Positions 19,581-29,227 are shown, counted from the stretch's first letter. The stretch: DNA of 64,000 nt from DAITQM01 sp039794245 (GCA_039794245.1 JBDIVS010000004.1:62001-126000), one strand, 5' to 3'. The notes: generated from the letters alone by a model not told the origin. Translations and numbers: made by a program.

Positions 19581-20180
19581 ATGGACCTGACCAGCGCGAT
19601 ACTGCTGCTTTTTCTGACCCTCGACCCGGTCGGCAACGTGCCGATTTTTCTCTCGCTGCTCGCCCAGGTGCCCGCCGCCCGCCGCCAGCGGGTGATCCTG
19701 CGCGAGTTGTTACTGGCGCTTGCCGTGTTGCTGGCCTTTTTGTTTGCCGGGCCGTACATCCTGGGCGCCATGCACCTTAGCCAGGCGGCGATCGGCATTG
19801 CCGGTGGCATCATTTTGTTTCTGATCGCGCTGAAAATGGTGTTCCCCGTGCCGCGCCCCAGCCGCGCCGAGGAGGAGATCGAAGGCGAACCGCTGCTGGT
19901 GCCGCTCGCCGTGCCGCTGGTCGCCGGGCCGTCGGCGATTGCCGTGCTGCTCCTGATGGCGACCCGCGAGCCGGAGCGGATCGGCATCTGGGCTCTGGCG
20001 CTCGTCGTCGCCTGGTCGCTCAGTGTCGTGATCCTGCTCGCCGCGCCGCTGTTGCAGCGCCTGCTCGGCCGCCGCGGCCTCATTGCAATGGAGCGGCTGA
20101 TGGGCATGGTGCTCGTCGCCCTGGCGGTGCAGATGTTCCTCGACGGCCTGACGGCGTGGACAGCGCGCGGCGCGATTTGA
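19581..20180 (+). CDS. MarC-family (UPF0056) integral membrane protein
   Basis: A 199-residue protein with six hydrophobic helices. Family signatures are LFLTLDPVGNVPIFLSL at the N-terminus, GGIILFLIALKMVFP in the middle and the VPLAVPLVAGPSAIAVLLL loop-helix. It resembles E. coli YhgN more than MarC. Despite its name the MarC family is not a drug-resistance determinant, and its transport role is unsettled. The hsp20 gene follows after a promoter region. Confidence 0.9.
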   Translation: MDLTSAILLLFLTLDPVGNVPIFLSLLAQVPAARRQRVILRELLLALAVLLAFLFAGPYILGAMHLSQAAIGIAGGIILFLIALKMVFPVPRPSRAEEEIEGEPLLVPLAVPLVAGPSAIAVLLLMATREPERIGIWALALVVAWSLSVVILLAAPLLQRLLGRRGLIAMERLMGMVLVALAVQMFLDGLTAWTARGAI

Positions 20181-20206
20181 TCTTGGTCAATCCCTTCCCT
20201 CGGCGG

Positions 20207-20235
20207 CTTGTGTAGTATGCCATCCAACCCTATAT
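20207..20235 (+). promoter_or_regulatory. Sigma32-like heat-shock promoter for hsp20
   Basis: CTTG at 20207–20210 and CCCTATAT at 20228–20235 are separated by 17 bases. This resembles the sigma32 pattern CTTGAAA–N11-14–CCCCATNT. It lies about 108 bases before the Hsp20 start codon. The assignment is by pattern only, but it fits the gene it precedes. Confidence 0.5.
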
Positions 20236-20342
20236 CTACTAACGGTAGTTGAAACCCATCGATCCGATGGTGCAGTTCGACATACCGCGGTGGCGTGACG
20301 GTGATCACGCATTTTTCCTGGACTACACAAAAGGAGGTTGAC

Positions 20343-20771
20343 ATGGCACTCATTCCGTATCGCCCCTTTGGCCTGATCGACCAATTGCGGCGGGAAATGG
20401 ACCAGGTCTTCGGCGCTGAGCCGGCCGAACCCGGCATGGAACTCGCCGAATGGACCCCGGCGGTCGATATCGTCGAGCATGACGACGCTTACGAAATTAC
20501 CGCCGACGTTCCCGGTATCGAGCCCGACAAGCTCGAAGTCACCTGTGAAAACGGTGTGCTCCGGATCAGCGGCGAAAAGTGCGCCGCGAGCGAGAAAAAG
20601 AACGGCGGCTACCACCGCATCGAGCGCAGCTATGGCCGTTTCGCGCGCAGTTTCCGGCTACCCGACAGCGCCGACCTGGCCAACGTCAAGGCCAAGAGCA
20701 AAAACGGCGTTCTGAAACTGACCGTCCCGAAAACCAAGGAAAGCAAGGCCCGCCGGATCCCGATTTCCTGA
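20343..20771 (+). CDS. Small heat-shock protein, Hsp20/alpha-crystallin family
   Basis: An ATP-independent holdase chaperone of 142 residues. The alpha-crystallin domain spans about residues 38–135 (WTPAVDIVEHDDAYEITADVPG through SKNGVLKLTVPK), ending with a short RRIPIS tail. This tail contains the I-x-I-like anchor (IPI) used for oligomerisation. I use the ATG at 20343 because AAGGAGG lies just upstream; an earlier in-frame start at 20295 has no such site. It has a sigma32-like promoter and a strong terminator, so it forms its own transcription unit. Confidence 0.93.
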   Translation: MALIPYRPFGLIDQLRREMDQVFGAEPAEPGMELAEWTPAVDIVEHDDAYEITADVPGIEPDKLEVTCENGVLRISGEKCAASEKKNGGYHRIERSYGRFARSFRLPDSADLANVKAKSKNGVLKLTVPKTKESKARRIPIS

Positions 20772-20782
20772 GCACCCCCTTG

Positions 20783-20828
20783 CGCCCGTTCTATCCTGCC
20801 CCCGGATGGAACGGGCGTCTTTGTTTTT
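20783..20828 (+). terminator. Rho-independent terminator after hsp20
   Basis: CGCCCGTTC (20783–20791) pairs with GAACGGGCG (20809–20817). The stem is extended by ATCC/GGAT inside, and it is followed by TCTTTGTTTTT. Stem strength and T-run are both classical. Confidence 0.85.
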
Positions 20829-20894
20829 ACGCTGCCGATGCTGGATGAGGCTAGAGGTTTACTTTCGTCCGCTGGCGGCACACAATATGGCGGC

Positions 20895-21251
<357 letters not shown>

Positions 21252-21309
21252 GTATTCCCTTTTCAGCCCGCCGGCCTGGCCCCGTTCGCCGGGTCCGGCT
21301 GCCGTCACA

Positions 21310-22779
21310 ATGAACGATACGCAACACCCGCGGCTTGCCCTCGAGGCGATCCGCGCCCGGGTCGGCCCGGCCGGCTGGATCGACGATGCCGCCGGCCTGG
21401 CCCCGTACCTTCGGGAATGGCGCGGCCGTTACCACGGCAAGGCCGCGGCGGTGGTGTGCCCGGCCGACAGCGCCGAAGTCGCCGCGGTCGTCAGACACTG
21501 TGCCCAAGCCGGCATCGGCATCGTGCCGCAGGCCGGCAACACCGGCACCGTCGGCGGCGCTGCGCCGCACCCGGACGGCTCCGAAATCATCCTCAGCGTC
21601 CGCCGGCTCGACCGGATCCGCGAAGTCGATCTGGCTAACGGCACATTGACCGCCGAAGCCGGCTGCATCCTGGCCGGCGTCCAGCAGGCGGCGCGCGACG
21701 CCGGGCGGTTTTTTCCGCTGTCACTGGTTTCAGAGGGCAGTTGCATGATCGGCGGCAATCTGGCGAGCAACGCCGGCGGCCTGCACACGCTGCGTTACGG
21801 CACGATGCGCGACTTGACGCTCGGCCTCGAAGTGGTGCTCGCCGACGGCCGCGTTTGGGACGGCTTGTCCAAATTACGTAAGGACAACAGCGGCTACGAA
21901 CTGAAGGATCTATTCATCGGTTCGGAGGGTACATTGGGCATCATCACCGCGGCGGTGCTGAAGCTCTACCCCGCGCCCCGCACCCGGAGCACGGTACTGC
22001 TTGCCGTTGCAGAACCGCGCCGGGCGCTTGCCGCGCTCGAGGCGCTGTGGTCGGCCACCGGCGGCCGGCTCGACGCCGCCGAGTTGATCGGCCGGCAGGC
22101 CCTGCAATTGGTGCTCGACCACATGCCCGGCAGCCGGGCACCGGTGATCGCGCCGTGGCTTTTGCTGGTCGAAGCGAGCAGCACCAGGGATGACGACACG
22201 GCGCTGGCCGAAAGCGTCGAGAAAACATTAGCGGAAATAGCTGTGGCAGAGGGCAGCGGCGAGATCGTCATCGCCGCCGGCGAACGGCAGCGGGCGGCGC
22301 TGTGGCAGTTGCGCGATAGTATCCCCGAAGCGCAACGCCGCGCCGGCGCCAGCCTCAAACACGATATCGGCGTGCCGAAAGCCGCCGTGCCGGAAATGAT
22401 CCGCCGCGGCTTGCTGATTGCCGAACGCACCGTACCCGGCGTCCGGCCGTGTATCTTCGGCCATCTCGGTGACGGCAACCTGCATTTCAACCTGACGGTG
22501 CCGGAAGGCGGCGATGCAGCGGCGTTTCTCGCCCACGGCACGCCGCTCACCGAGGCGCTGTTCGACCTCGTTCACGAACTCGGCGGCACGATCGCCGCCG
22601 AACACGGCATCGGCCGGCTCCGCCGCGACCTGTTGCCCCGTTACAAATCGCCGGTCGAGATCGAATTGATGCGGGCCATGAAACAAGCGCTCGATCCGCA
22701 GGGCATCATGAACCCGGGGAAAGTAGTGCCGGCTGAAAACAGCCGCTCACGAAGGCACGGAGAACACGAAGATCGATAG
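21310..22779 (+). CDS. FAD-linked 2-hydroxyacid oxidoreductase (GlcD/D-2-hydroxyglutarate dehydrogenase-like)
   Basis: A 489-residue soluble flavoenzyme. The N-terminal FAD-binding PCMH domain includes PQAGNTGTVGGAAPHPDG and the SCMIGGNLASNAGG loop. The C-terminal FAD-oxidase domain carries KDNSGYELKDLFIGSEGTLG, HLGDGNLHFN and the closing AAEHGIGRLRR and LDPQGIMNPGKV. Enzymes of this family oxidise D-lactate, glycolate or D-2-hydroxyglutarate. KDN-GY-LK together with the length is closest to the D-2-hydroxyglutarate dehydrogenase group, but the substrate cannot be fixed from sequence. No GlcE/GlcF partners are adjacent. Confidence 0.88.
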   Translation: MNDTQHPRLALEAIRARVGPAGWIDDAAGLAPYLREWRGRYHGKAAAVVCPADSAEVAAVVRHCAQAGIGIVPQAGNTGTVGGAAPHPDGSEIILSVRRLDRIREVDLANGTLTAEAGCILAGVQQAARDAGRFFPLSLVSEGSCMIGGNLASNAGGLHTLRYGTMRDLTLGLEVVLADGRVWDGLSKLRKDNSGYELKDLFIGSEGTLGIITAAVLKLYPAPRTRSTVLLAVAEPRRALAALEALWSATGGRLDAAELIGRQALQLVLDHMPGSRAPVIAPWLLLVEASSTRDDDTALAESVEKTLAEIAVAEGSGEIVIAAGERQRAALWQLRDSIPEAQRRAGASLKHDIGVPKAAVPEMIRRGLLIAERTVPGVRPCIFGHLGDGNLHFNLTVPEGGDAAAFLAHGTPLTEALFDLVHELGGTIAAEHGIGRLRRDLLPRYKSPVEIELMRAMKQALDPQGIMNPGKVVPAENSRSRRHGEHEDR

Positions 22780-22820
22780 AAATTGGTACGTGATCACCCG
22801 CCAACGATGCGGCGGAAGCG

Positions 22821-22856
22821 GGAAAAGATGCCACCCGGCGAAGCGCGCCGGGTGGC
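22821..22856 (-). terminator. Probable terminator of the frameshifted secreted-protein gene
   Basis: GCCACCCGGCG (22830–22840) pairs over 11 bp with CGCCGGGTGGC (22846–22856). Read on the minus strand the hairpin is followed by CATCTTTTCC. It sits just beyond the stop of the minus-strand gene ending at 22874. Confidence 0.65.
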
Positions 22857-22873
22857 TTGGGAGAACCGGCGGA

Positions 22874-23628
22874 TTAGCGCCGGAAAAACAAATGGCCGAG
22901 TTCGCTCGGAAATCCTGGGCGCCCTGGGTTCGCTGAACTGTCGCAGGGCAGCGGGCCACAGTAGTTGCCGTCGATGTGGTAGAGCACGACGAAGAACTCC
23001 TCGGACTCCGACAGCGTGCACGCCGGCCTGATGCCGCCCAGTGTAGCTGGCCCCGGGGTGTCTAACACCGAGAACGAGGCGCTGCCATTGGACGAGGCCA
23101 TGAACACATTGTTGATGTCGTCGGGCGGGTGCGAGGCCAGGCCGCCGGCGCTGGTCGGCGTGAAGTGCCAGATGGTATAGACCCCGTCCGGTACCAGACC
23201 GTGGAACTTGAAGTTGTAGCGGGTGCCCTGCGGCAGGCAACTGACCCTGGCTTTGCCGCTGGCCTGCCACCAGTCGGACGGCGTGAGGTGGCGGCGTCTG
23301 GCACCAGCACCGACGACAGGACGTCCAGCCGTTCGAACGGTCCGGCGCTGAAGATGTCCCGGGTGTACAACGGTTCATCGGCGAAACCCAGGGTCAACCA
23401 GCGGATGGGATCGCCGTTGGCATCGACGATTTGGTTAAAGGCGATCTCGGTCTGGTTGAAAGGTCCGAGCCCCAGTGGTGTGGTAGTGGCGAGAAAAGCC
23501 GTCATTTCGGCGCGGCTGCCGATGTCGCCCGTCTGCGCTTGTGATAGCGGTGCCATGAGCAGCGCCGCGGCAAGCAGACCGGCCAGCGAAAGATTCGCGG
23601 TGTGAGATGCGATCGGTTCGGTATTCAT
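22874..23628 (-). pseudogene. Secreted protein of unknown function, interrupted by a frameshift
   Basis: The 5' frame has a strong ribosome site (GGAGGG), a signal peptide (cleavage near LSQAQ) and a good coding pattern up to LVPDAAT. After about base 23288 that frame turns into arginine/serine-rich noise. Another frame then becomes clearly coding (TPSDWWQASGKARVSCLPQG, VYTIWHFTPTSAGG, VVLYHIDGNYCGPLPCDS) and runs to 22874. Restoring one base, for example ACCCTCACG instead of ACCTCACG, joins the two as ...AATLTPSDWW. The intact product would be about 250 residues and secreted. I do not recognise the family. The upstream region carries the 11-bp repeat array described separately. Confidence 0.7.
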
Positions 23629-23833
23629 CGTCGTATACCCTCCACGGTATACAGGTTGAAAGTGAGCGGTCCGGGATGGACCAGCGGCGGGCCTTGTGTT
23701 TTCGGTGGTTCCAGGAGATCCTGTATCCCCTAAGGATCGATCTCAGGACCGGCGGTGATCTCGCCCGGCAGGCCGATCCCGCCGCGCTGCTGTTGCAAGC
23801 TAACGCGGCCGGCGCGGCGATTCCTGTCCAATT

Positions 23834-23866
23834 TCTGGAAGTTATCGGGAAAATATCTGGAAAAGA
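23834..23866 (+). promoter_or_regulatory. Triple 11-bp direct-repeat operator, site A
   Basis: Three adjacent 11-mers in perfect register: TCTGGAAGTTA, TCGGGAAAATA, TCTGGAAAAGA. ATTCCTG begins 14 bases before the first repeat (23820). The same arrangement with the same 14-base offset occurs at 29281–29327. It lies in the 321-base gap between the divergent secreted-protein gene (start 23628) and the winged-helix regulator gene (start 23950), with no gene in that gap. OmpR/PhoB-type winged helices bind 11-bp direct repeats, so binding by the adjacent regulator is a direct inference. Confidence 0.6.
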
Positions 23867-23949
23867 CGGGCCGCTGCCGAAGCGCGAAGCGCGCGGCCGG
23901 CGCCCGATTAGGCTATGATCAGCGGCAAATTCCCCAGCAGGTACCGCCG

Positions 23950-26259
23950 GTGGAGCCGCAGCGTCACGAGCCTTTCCGGATCGGGAAATGGCTGGTCGAG
24001 CCCGCGTTGAATCGCCTGTCGAAGGACAGCGGCGATGTCGCGGTCATGCCCAAGGCGATGGCGGTTCTGCTGGCGCTGGCGGCGCACCCCGGTGAGGTCG
24101 TCACCACCGACGAATTGGTCCAGGCCGTATGGGCCGGCCGGCCGATGGGCGACAACCCAGTGTACAAGTGCATCGCGGTGTTGCGCAAGGCGCTCGGTGA
24201 CGATCAGGATTCCGCCGCCTATATCGAAACGATCCCGACCCGGGGCTATCGCCTGGTCGCTAAGGTCCGGCCCGCCCAGCCGCCAGCGGTCATTGCCGCT
24301 GCGCCGCGGCGGCAAACCCTCTTGTGGCTCGGCGTTGCGGCGCTGGCGGCGGCCATCGTCTGGCAAGCCTGGCGGGCCGATGGTCCGGCGCGGACGGAAC
24401 AAGGTGGCGATCCGCAGCGGGTGATGCTGGCGGTACTGCCGTTCGAGCAACTCGGCGGCGATCCGATGCTGGAGTATTTCCGGGACGGCTTGAGCGAGGA
24501 AATCGTCGCCGCGCTGTCGCGCCTCAGCCCGAATCGGCTCGGCGTGGTGGCCCGATCCTCCTCGTTTGTCTTCAAAGGCGGCAGCTACGATGCCCGGCGG
24601 ATCAGCGAACTGTTGGGGGTGGAGTACCTGTTGCGGGGCAGCGTGCGCCAGGAAAAAAAACGGCTGCGGATCAGCGCCGCGCTGGAAGACAATGCCGGCC
24701 TGGTTGTCTGGAGCGATGTTTTCGAGCGTGAGCTGGGTGAGATTTTCAGCTTGCAGGAGGAGATTGCACTCGCCGTCGCCGGGCGCATCGTGTCGCAGAT
24801 CGAATGGACCTCGAACGCCGGCCGGCATCCCGATATCGCGGTTTATCAGCAGTATGTGATCGGCCGCGAACTGCTGATCCGGCGCCCGCCGGATTTTTAT
24901 CGCCGGGCGCGTGAAGCACTCGACCGCGCCATCGCGGCCGATCCGGCGTATGCCGCGGCATACGCCGAGCGGGCCATCGCGTCGCTCTTTGCCGCCGCGC
25001 GCACCGCCGACTGGCAAGCGCTCGACTCGGCGCAGCGGGATATCGATATGGCGCTGGCCCTGGATCCGGACACGGCGCAAGCCTACGCGGCGCAAGGTTT
25101 CCTGCTGCAATCGCGGGTTCCTGCCGAGTATGCGGCTTCCGAAGCGCCACTGCGCCGGGCGCTCGGGCTGGATCCGAACCTGGTCAATGCGTGGAACTGG
25201 CTGAGTCAAGCTTTGTTTCATGCGGAGAAATGGGCCGAAGCCGGTGAGGCGTTGCGAACGGCGGCCCGGATCGATCCGCTGTCGCCGCCGATCAACGCCA
25301 ATCTCGCCATCGAGGAAGCGCAGCGCGGCCTGGCCGACGAGGCCGAGCTTCGCCTGTTGCGTTTGCTGGAAGTGCCGCAGCCATCCGAGTTGGCGCACCA
25401 TGCTCTCATCATTCACTACCTCGAGACGGGCCGGCCGGACGAAGCCCTGGGCATGGCCAAGCGTTTGATCCTGCTCACTGCGGCACCGGAAGATCAGGCC
25501 GCGAGGCTCCAGTTGTTGATCCCGATCTACCGGGTGCTCGGCGCCTGGCAGCGGGTCGATGAGTGGCAAACGCGCATCATGCAGGAAGCCCCGGACAAGC
25601 CGCAGGCCAGGCTGGACATGGCGGAGGCACTCCTGTCCGGGACCGGCCGGCCGGTGGCCGGCGAGATCGCGGAACTCGGCGCGACGGGCGAGATGGCGGA
25701 TTTGGCACTTGTGACAAGTGGGGCCCATCGGCGCTTGATGTACGGCATCGTATTGGCATTGGCCGGCGAGGACAAACGTGCCGCCGCCGTGCTGGGGGCG
25801 ATGCTCGATCCGCGGTTCGCAAACCAGGGGTTCGAATCTGACCAGGAGACCAACGCCCGGCAGGCGCTGGCCTGGCTCTGGTTGCGGGCCGGCGAGACGG
25901 CCAAGGCGAATACCCTGCTCGCGGCGCTCGACGAGCAATTCAAGCGGCAAGCGGCCGCTGATCGTTTACACCGCAGCGTCGATCTGTTCGAATACGCGCG
26001 CAACCAGGTACTGCGCGGCGATACCGAGGCCGCGGCCGAACTGCTGGAGGCGGCGGAAAAGGCCGGCTGGCGCGGTTACTACGGAGTGCGGCACGATCCG
26101 CGCTGGAACGCAGTACGCGATGCGATGCGCTTTCAGGCGGTGATGGCCCGCGTCAAAGCCGATCTCGACCGCCGGCTCGAAGCGGTCGAACGTCGCGAGG
26201 CCGCGGACGATTTTGCCGCCCGCCTGGACGCCGTGCTCGCCGCAAAGCGGGCGGGGTAA
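23950..26259 (+). CDS. Membrane-anchored winged-helix regulator with TolB-like and TPR domains
   Basis: A 769-residue one-component regulator. Residues 5–105 form an OmpR/CadC-type winged-helix DNA-binding domain (KAMAVLLALAAHPGEVVTTD, then DNPVYKCIAVLRKALGDD and IETIPTRGYRLVA). One transmembrane helix lies near 124–143. Residues 160–290 are the TolB-N-like domain usual in these proteins (VLPFEQLGGDPMLEYFRDGLSEEI, then EYLLRGSVRQ). The rest is TPR-like helices. The ATG-less upstream frame makes GTG 23950 the likely start. It probably senses a periplasmic or envelope signal through its C-terminal part and binds DNA from the membrane. Its own upstream region holds repeat array site A. Confidence 0.85.
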   Translation: MEPQRHEPFRIGKWLVEPALNRLSKDSGDVAVMPKAMAVLLALAAHPGEVVTTDELVQAVWAGRPMGDNPVYKCIAVLRKALGDDQDSAAYIETIPTRGYRLVAKVRPAQPPAVIAAAPRRQTLLWLGVAALAAAIVWQAWRADGPARTEQGGDPQRVMLAVLPFEQLGGDPMLEYFRDGLSEEIVAALSRLSPNRLGVVARSSSFVFKGGSYDARRISELLGVEYLLRGSVRQEKKRLRISAALEDNAGLVVWSDVFERELGEIFSLQEEIALAVAGRIVSQIEWTSNAGRHPDIAVYQQYVIGRELLIRRPPDFYRRAREALDRAIAADPAYAAAYAERAIASLFAAARTADWQALDSAQRDIDMALALDPDTAQAYAAQGFLLQSRVPAEYAASEAPLRRALGLDPNLVNAWNWLSQALFHAEKWAEAGEALRTAARIDPLSPPINANLAIEEAQRGLADEAELRLLRLLEVPQPSELAHHALIIHYLETGRPDEALGMAKRLILLTAAPEDQAARLQLLIPIYRVLGAWQRVDEWQTRIMQEAPDKPQARLDMAEALLSGTGRPVAGEIAELGATGEMADLALVTSGAHRRLMYGIVLALAGEDKRAAAVLGAMLDPRFANQGFESDQETNARQALAWLWLRAGETAKANTLLAALDEQFKRQAAADRLHRSVDLFEYARNQVLRGDTEAAAELLEAAEKAGWRGYYGVRHDPRWNAVRDAMRFQAVMARVKADLDRRLEAVERREAADDFAARLDAVLAAKRAG

Positions 26260-26298
26260 ACCCGGCGATAACAGCGGGAACCGTTTGCAGCCGGCCGG

Positions 26299-28293
26299 TC
26301 ATTGCACATGGAAGCATTCGCCATGGCGCCGATCAACGCAGCTTCGCGGTTGCGGGAGGTCGTGATCGAACCGTAAGCGCGGCGAGGCATCATCAACCCG
26401 TCCGTTGCAATCGTTGTCCACGCCGTCGCCGAGTTCCCGTGCGGCGGGGTTGATGCCCGGATCGAAATCGTCGCAGTCGGCGGCGGTGTCAAAACCGTCG
26501 CCGTCGCGGTCGGTATCCACGACGACCAGCTCCGAAATCATCCCCAGGGCGGCGTGCAGGAACAGATGACAGTGAAACAGCCAGCGGCCGCGCGCACCGC
26601 CGCTGGCGAAACGCTGGCCGGGTACCGGAGCTTCGGCCTCCTGCCGGTTGTCAGTAATGCGCGGCCGATCGTCGAGTCGCACGCGGATTACCGCGCTTTG
26701 CCCATCGAAAATGTCGATGACATCAACGAATTCGTTGTAATCGAATTCGTAAAGGACATTGTCCGAACTGTCCAGAATCCGTACCGGCTGGAAGGAAAAC
26801 CCGTGCAGGTGAAACGGGTGATGCTGCGCAGTTTTCTGGGTGACGGTCACCTCCAGGGTGTCGCCTGTCGCCGCGTAGCGGGTGGAATCCTGGAAGGGCA
26901 CTTGGGTATAGTCCGGGCCGCTGTCCTCGAAACGGCCGGTGACGAGATCGATGGCGAGCTGTCCGACTGCGATGCCCTGCAAGGAAATGGTTTCGCCCGC
27001 AGAGCCGGCTCCGGCTCCGGGATTAGGAAGTATCGGAACGGGAGCGATAAAGGAATCCGTGATCGGGACGTCCTTGAGATTTTCGACGCCCCCCGCCCCC
27101 AGAATCTCGCTGCCTTCCGCGATGGCCAGGGGCCCACCTGAAAGAGTGTTGTCGATCACAATGTGGAGCAGGTCTCCGGCGGGGTTGTTGTCGCTCGGTC
27201 CCCCACGTTGGTAGCCGTCTCCGGCGATGCTGATGAGGCCGCCGTCGAGCCCGGCGGGAACGATGACAACGTCGGCTCGCGCGGACGGGCCGATGACGAT
27301 CTCACCTTTGTTGTATAACGTGTCCCAATTGCCCGACACTCCGCCTTCAAGGCGCGCAAACTCGAGCAACCCGCCTTCGCCGCCGATGCGGTAGAGGTTG
27401 TTGTCGGCGCCGTTGCCCGAGATCCGCAGACGAAAGTAACGATGCGTGGCGGCGTTGATCAACCGCAGCCTGACGCCGGCGCCGGAACGCGCCACGATCG
27501 CCGGAATCTCGCTGCTCGTCGCCTGGCCGTTGACCAGAACCGTCGCGGCATCCTTGATGCGCCGGCAGGAGCGCCCGTCTCCCGCCGCGCAGTCGTTCTT
27601 GAGAACCATCCAGGGGACGGCATTCAAATTTTCGTCCAGATAGCCGACATCGCCGCCCACATCGAACTCGATGTCACTCAACACGATGGTGTGTGTGCTG
27701 TCGGACGAAGGGATTTTCCCGGCGTCGATCAATTCCTGTTCACGCGGATCCTTGACGATGAACGCACCGTACGCCCCGGCAAAAGCCTGAGGTCCAGGCT
27801 TCATGTGCGGATGAAACCAGAAGACTCCCGGCCTGGGGGCTAAGAAGCGATAGGTATAGCTTTCACCGGGCGCGAGCCGGTTCTGGGTGACCCCGGTGCC
27901 ATCGCTGTCGTTGTCGAGTTCCAGGCCATGCCAGTGGATGCTCGTGTCGCACGCCGCGCACGGCGCCAGATCGTTGGTCAATGTCACGATGACCTCATCC
28001 CCGACACCCACGACGATCTGGGGGAGCGGCAGTGCAGTGAGCATACCTGTATAAGCAGCGGGGTTGTTCGCATCCTTGTAAATCAGAACATGAACAGCGG
28101 TGCCGCCGATATTGATCTCCTGCTCATCTAGGCGCAACGCCGCTGCGAACACCCGCGGCTTTGGGTTGATATCGACCACGTCGAGCAGCGGGTGGGACAG
28201 CATAGCAGCGCTGGTCTGCTGAGCGCCGATGGCGCCTAGCAGTACCAGCGCATACCGGTGTCCCGCCGCCGTCTTTTTCATTGGAACCGGCAT
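26299..28293 (-). CDS. Secreted multicopper oxidase with C-terminal MopE-like metal-binding motif
   Basis: A 664-residue protein oxidising a substrate by four copper ions. All four copper-ligand motifs are present: HWHG (near residue 119), WFHPH (near 157), HPFHLHG (near 489) and HCHLFLH (near 572). A signal-like segment occupies residues 6–30. After the oxidase domain comes DRDGDGFDTAADCDDFDPGI...GDGVDNDCNG (about 592–640), the repeat motif of MopE-type copper-binding surface proteins. Having it fused to an oxidase is unusual. It starts four bases after the stop of the upstream secreted-protein gene and so forms an operon with it. An ATG at 28281 is an equally possible start. Substrate unknown. 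Confidence 0.88.
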   Translation of the reverse strand: MPVPMKKTAAGHRYALVLLGAIGAQQTSAAMLSHPLLDVVDINPKPRVFAAALRLDEQEINIGGTAVHVLIYKDANNPAAYTGMLTALPLPQIVVGVGDEVIVTLTNDLAPCAACDTSIHWHGLELDNDSDGTGVTQNRLAPGESYTYRFLAPRPGVFWFHPHMKPGPQAFAGAYGAFIVKDPREQELIDAGKIPSSDSTHTIVLSDIEFDVGGDVGYLDENLNAVPWMVLKNDCAAGDGRSCRRIKDAATVLVNGQATSSEIPAIVARSGAGVRLRLINAATHRYFRLRISGNGADNNLYRIGGEGGLLEFARLEGGVSGNWDTLYNKGEIVIGPSARADVVIVPAGLDGGLISIAGDGYQRGGPSDNNPAGDLLHIVIDNTLSGGPLAIAEGSEILGAGGVENLKDVPITDSFIAPVPILPNPGAGAGSAGETISLQGIAVGQLAIDLVTGRFEDSGPDYTQVPFQDSTRYAATGDTLEVTVTQKTAQHHPFHLHGFSFQPVRILDSSDNVLYEFDYNEFVDVIDIFDGQSAVIRVRLDDRPRITDNRQEAEAPVPGQRFASGGARGRWLFHCHLFLHAALGMISELVVVDTDRDGDGFDTAADCDDFDPGINPAARELGDGVDNDCNGRVDDASPRLRFDHDLPQPRSCVDRRHGECFHVQ

Positions 28294-28297
28294 TTCG

Positions 28298-29227
28298 TCA
28301 TTGGGGATCGCACGAAAAGCCGCTCGGATTGGCGGACTTCTCCAAGGGTATGATGGGATACTGGTTGATCAGCGGCGGATCGTCGATCTGGTAAGTCACC
28401 ATGGCCTCGTCGCAGGCGGTGAATTCGATGGTGATCGTGCCGATTTCCCGGGTGCGGAACGTGCCCGGCGGCGGCTGATCGAAGGCGCTGCCCTCGTTCA
28501 CAATCAACGGGCCCGTGGCGGTATTGCCATCGAGCGTCATCACGGAAATCAGCCAGCGTTGACCGAAGCCGTCGATTCCTGCACCTGGCGGATTCATCGG
28601 GATCACGGCATCGAGGGTATAGGTGAACCACGCCATGAACAGCAGGTTCAACGAGGGCCCATAGTCGAACATCAGCCCTTGGCGATTGGTGCCAGGATTC
28701 AGCCAGTTGCCTTCCACCAGCGAAAAGTCGATCGGTTCAAGGGGCGGCGGCGGTGGTGGCGGCGGTGGTGTCGTAGCTGCCGTGAAAATGAAGTCGTCGA
28801 TCGCCCCACCTTGGAACGTCACCCGGGCGATTGGTGTGGCGGTACTGAAACTCTTGAAGCCCGGGGTAGAGACCATGCCGACCTCGACTTCATTACTGTC
28901 GAAGGCCCGTGCGGTCCCGGGATCAACGGGGCCGCCCGAGGCAAAGAAAAAGTGGACATCGACGACAGGCGGGTCAAACGTGACCACGGCGCCGCCCTGG
29001 CCGACGATATAGGAAAATCTTCCGGATGAATACAATGTCGGAATGGACAGGGTTTGCACCTTGCCACCACTCCAGCTCGAACCCATGTAACTGAAAGTCG
29101 TGGCGCCGGGTACGGTGACGCCGGTTTCGAGACCCATGCCTTCGAAGGTGATGATCGTGGAATCCTGGGCGAAGGCAGACGACATACCCAGGATCAGCAC
29201 GGCGATTGCGTTGAATTTCATTTCCAT
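28298..29227 (-). CDS. Two-domain secreted protein with nine-proline linker
   Basis: A 309-residue exported protein (signal peptide MKFNAIAVLILGMSSAFAQ). The N-terminal domain, residues 20–150, is a beta-rich sandwich of the type seen in PEP-CTERM-era surface proteins (ITFEGMGLETG through GGAIDDFIFTA). A run of nine prolines near 153–161 links it to a C-terminal domain that starts EGNWLNPGTNRQGLMFDYG. This contains MAWFTYTLDA and IEFTACDEAMVTYQID, a pattern I know from many secreted Xanthomonadales-type proteins, without an established function. It is the first gene of an operon with the multicopper oxidase. A 76-bp piece covering the proline linker (28737–28812) is duplicated at 29665–29740. 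Confidence 0.72.
   Translation of the reverse strand: MEMKFNAIAVLILGMSSAFAQDSTIITFEGMGLETGVTVPGATTFSYMGSSWSGGKVQTLSIPTLYSSGRFSYIVGQGGAVVTFDPPVVDVHFFFASGGPVDPGTARAFDSNEVEVGMVSTPGFKSFSTATPIARVTFQGGAIDDFIFTAATTPPPPPPPPPLEPIDFSLVEGNWLNPGTNRQGLMFDYGPSLNLLFMAWFTYTLDAVIPMNPPGAGIDGFGQRWLISVMTLDGNTATGPLIVNEGSAFDQPPPGTFRTREIGTITIEFTACDEAMVTYQIDDPPLINQYPIIPLEKSANPSGFSCDPQ

Noticed and set aside
20295..20342. Longer Hsp20 N-terminus starting at 20295
   Set aside because: The extension has no ribosome site and crosses the strong AAGGAGG site belonging to the start at 20343.
23908..25950. 680-codon open frame opposite the winged-helix/TPR regulator gene
   Set aside because: Low-complexity, arginine/glycine/glutamine-rich translation without motifs; the + strand has unmistakable winged-helix, TolB-like and TPR sequence.
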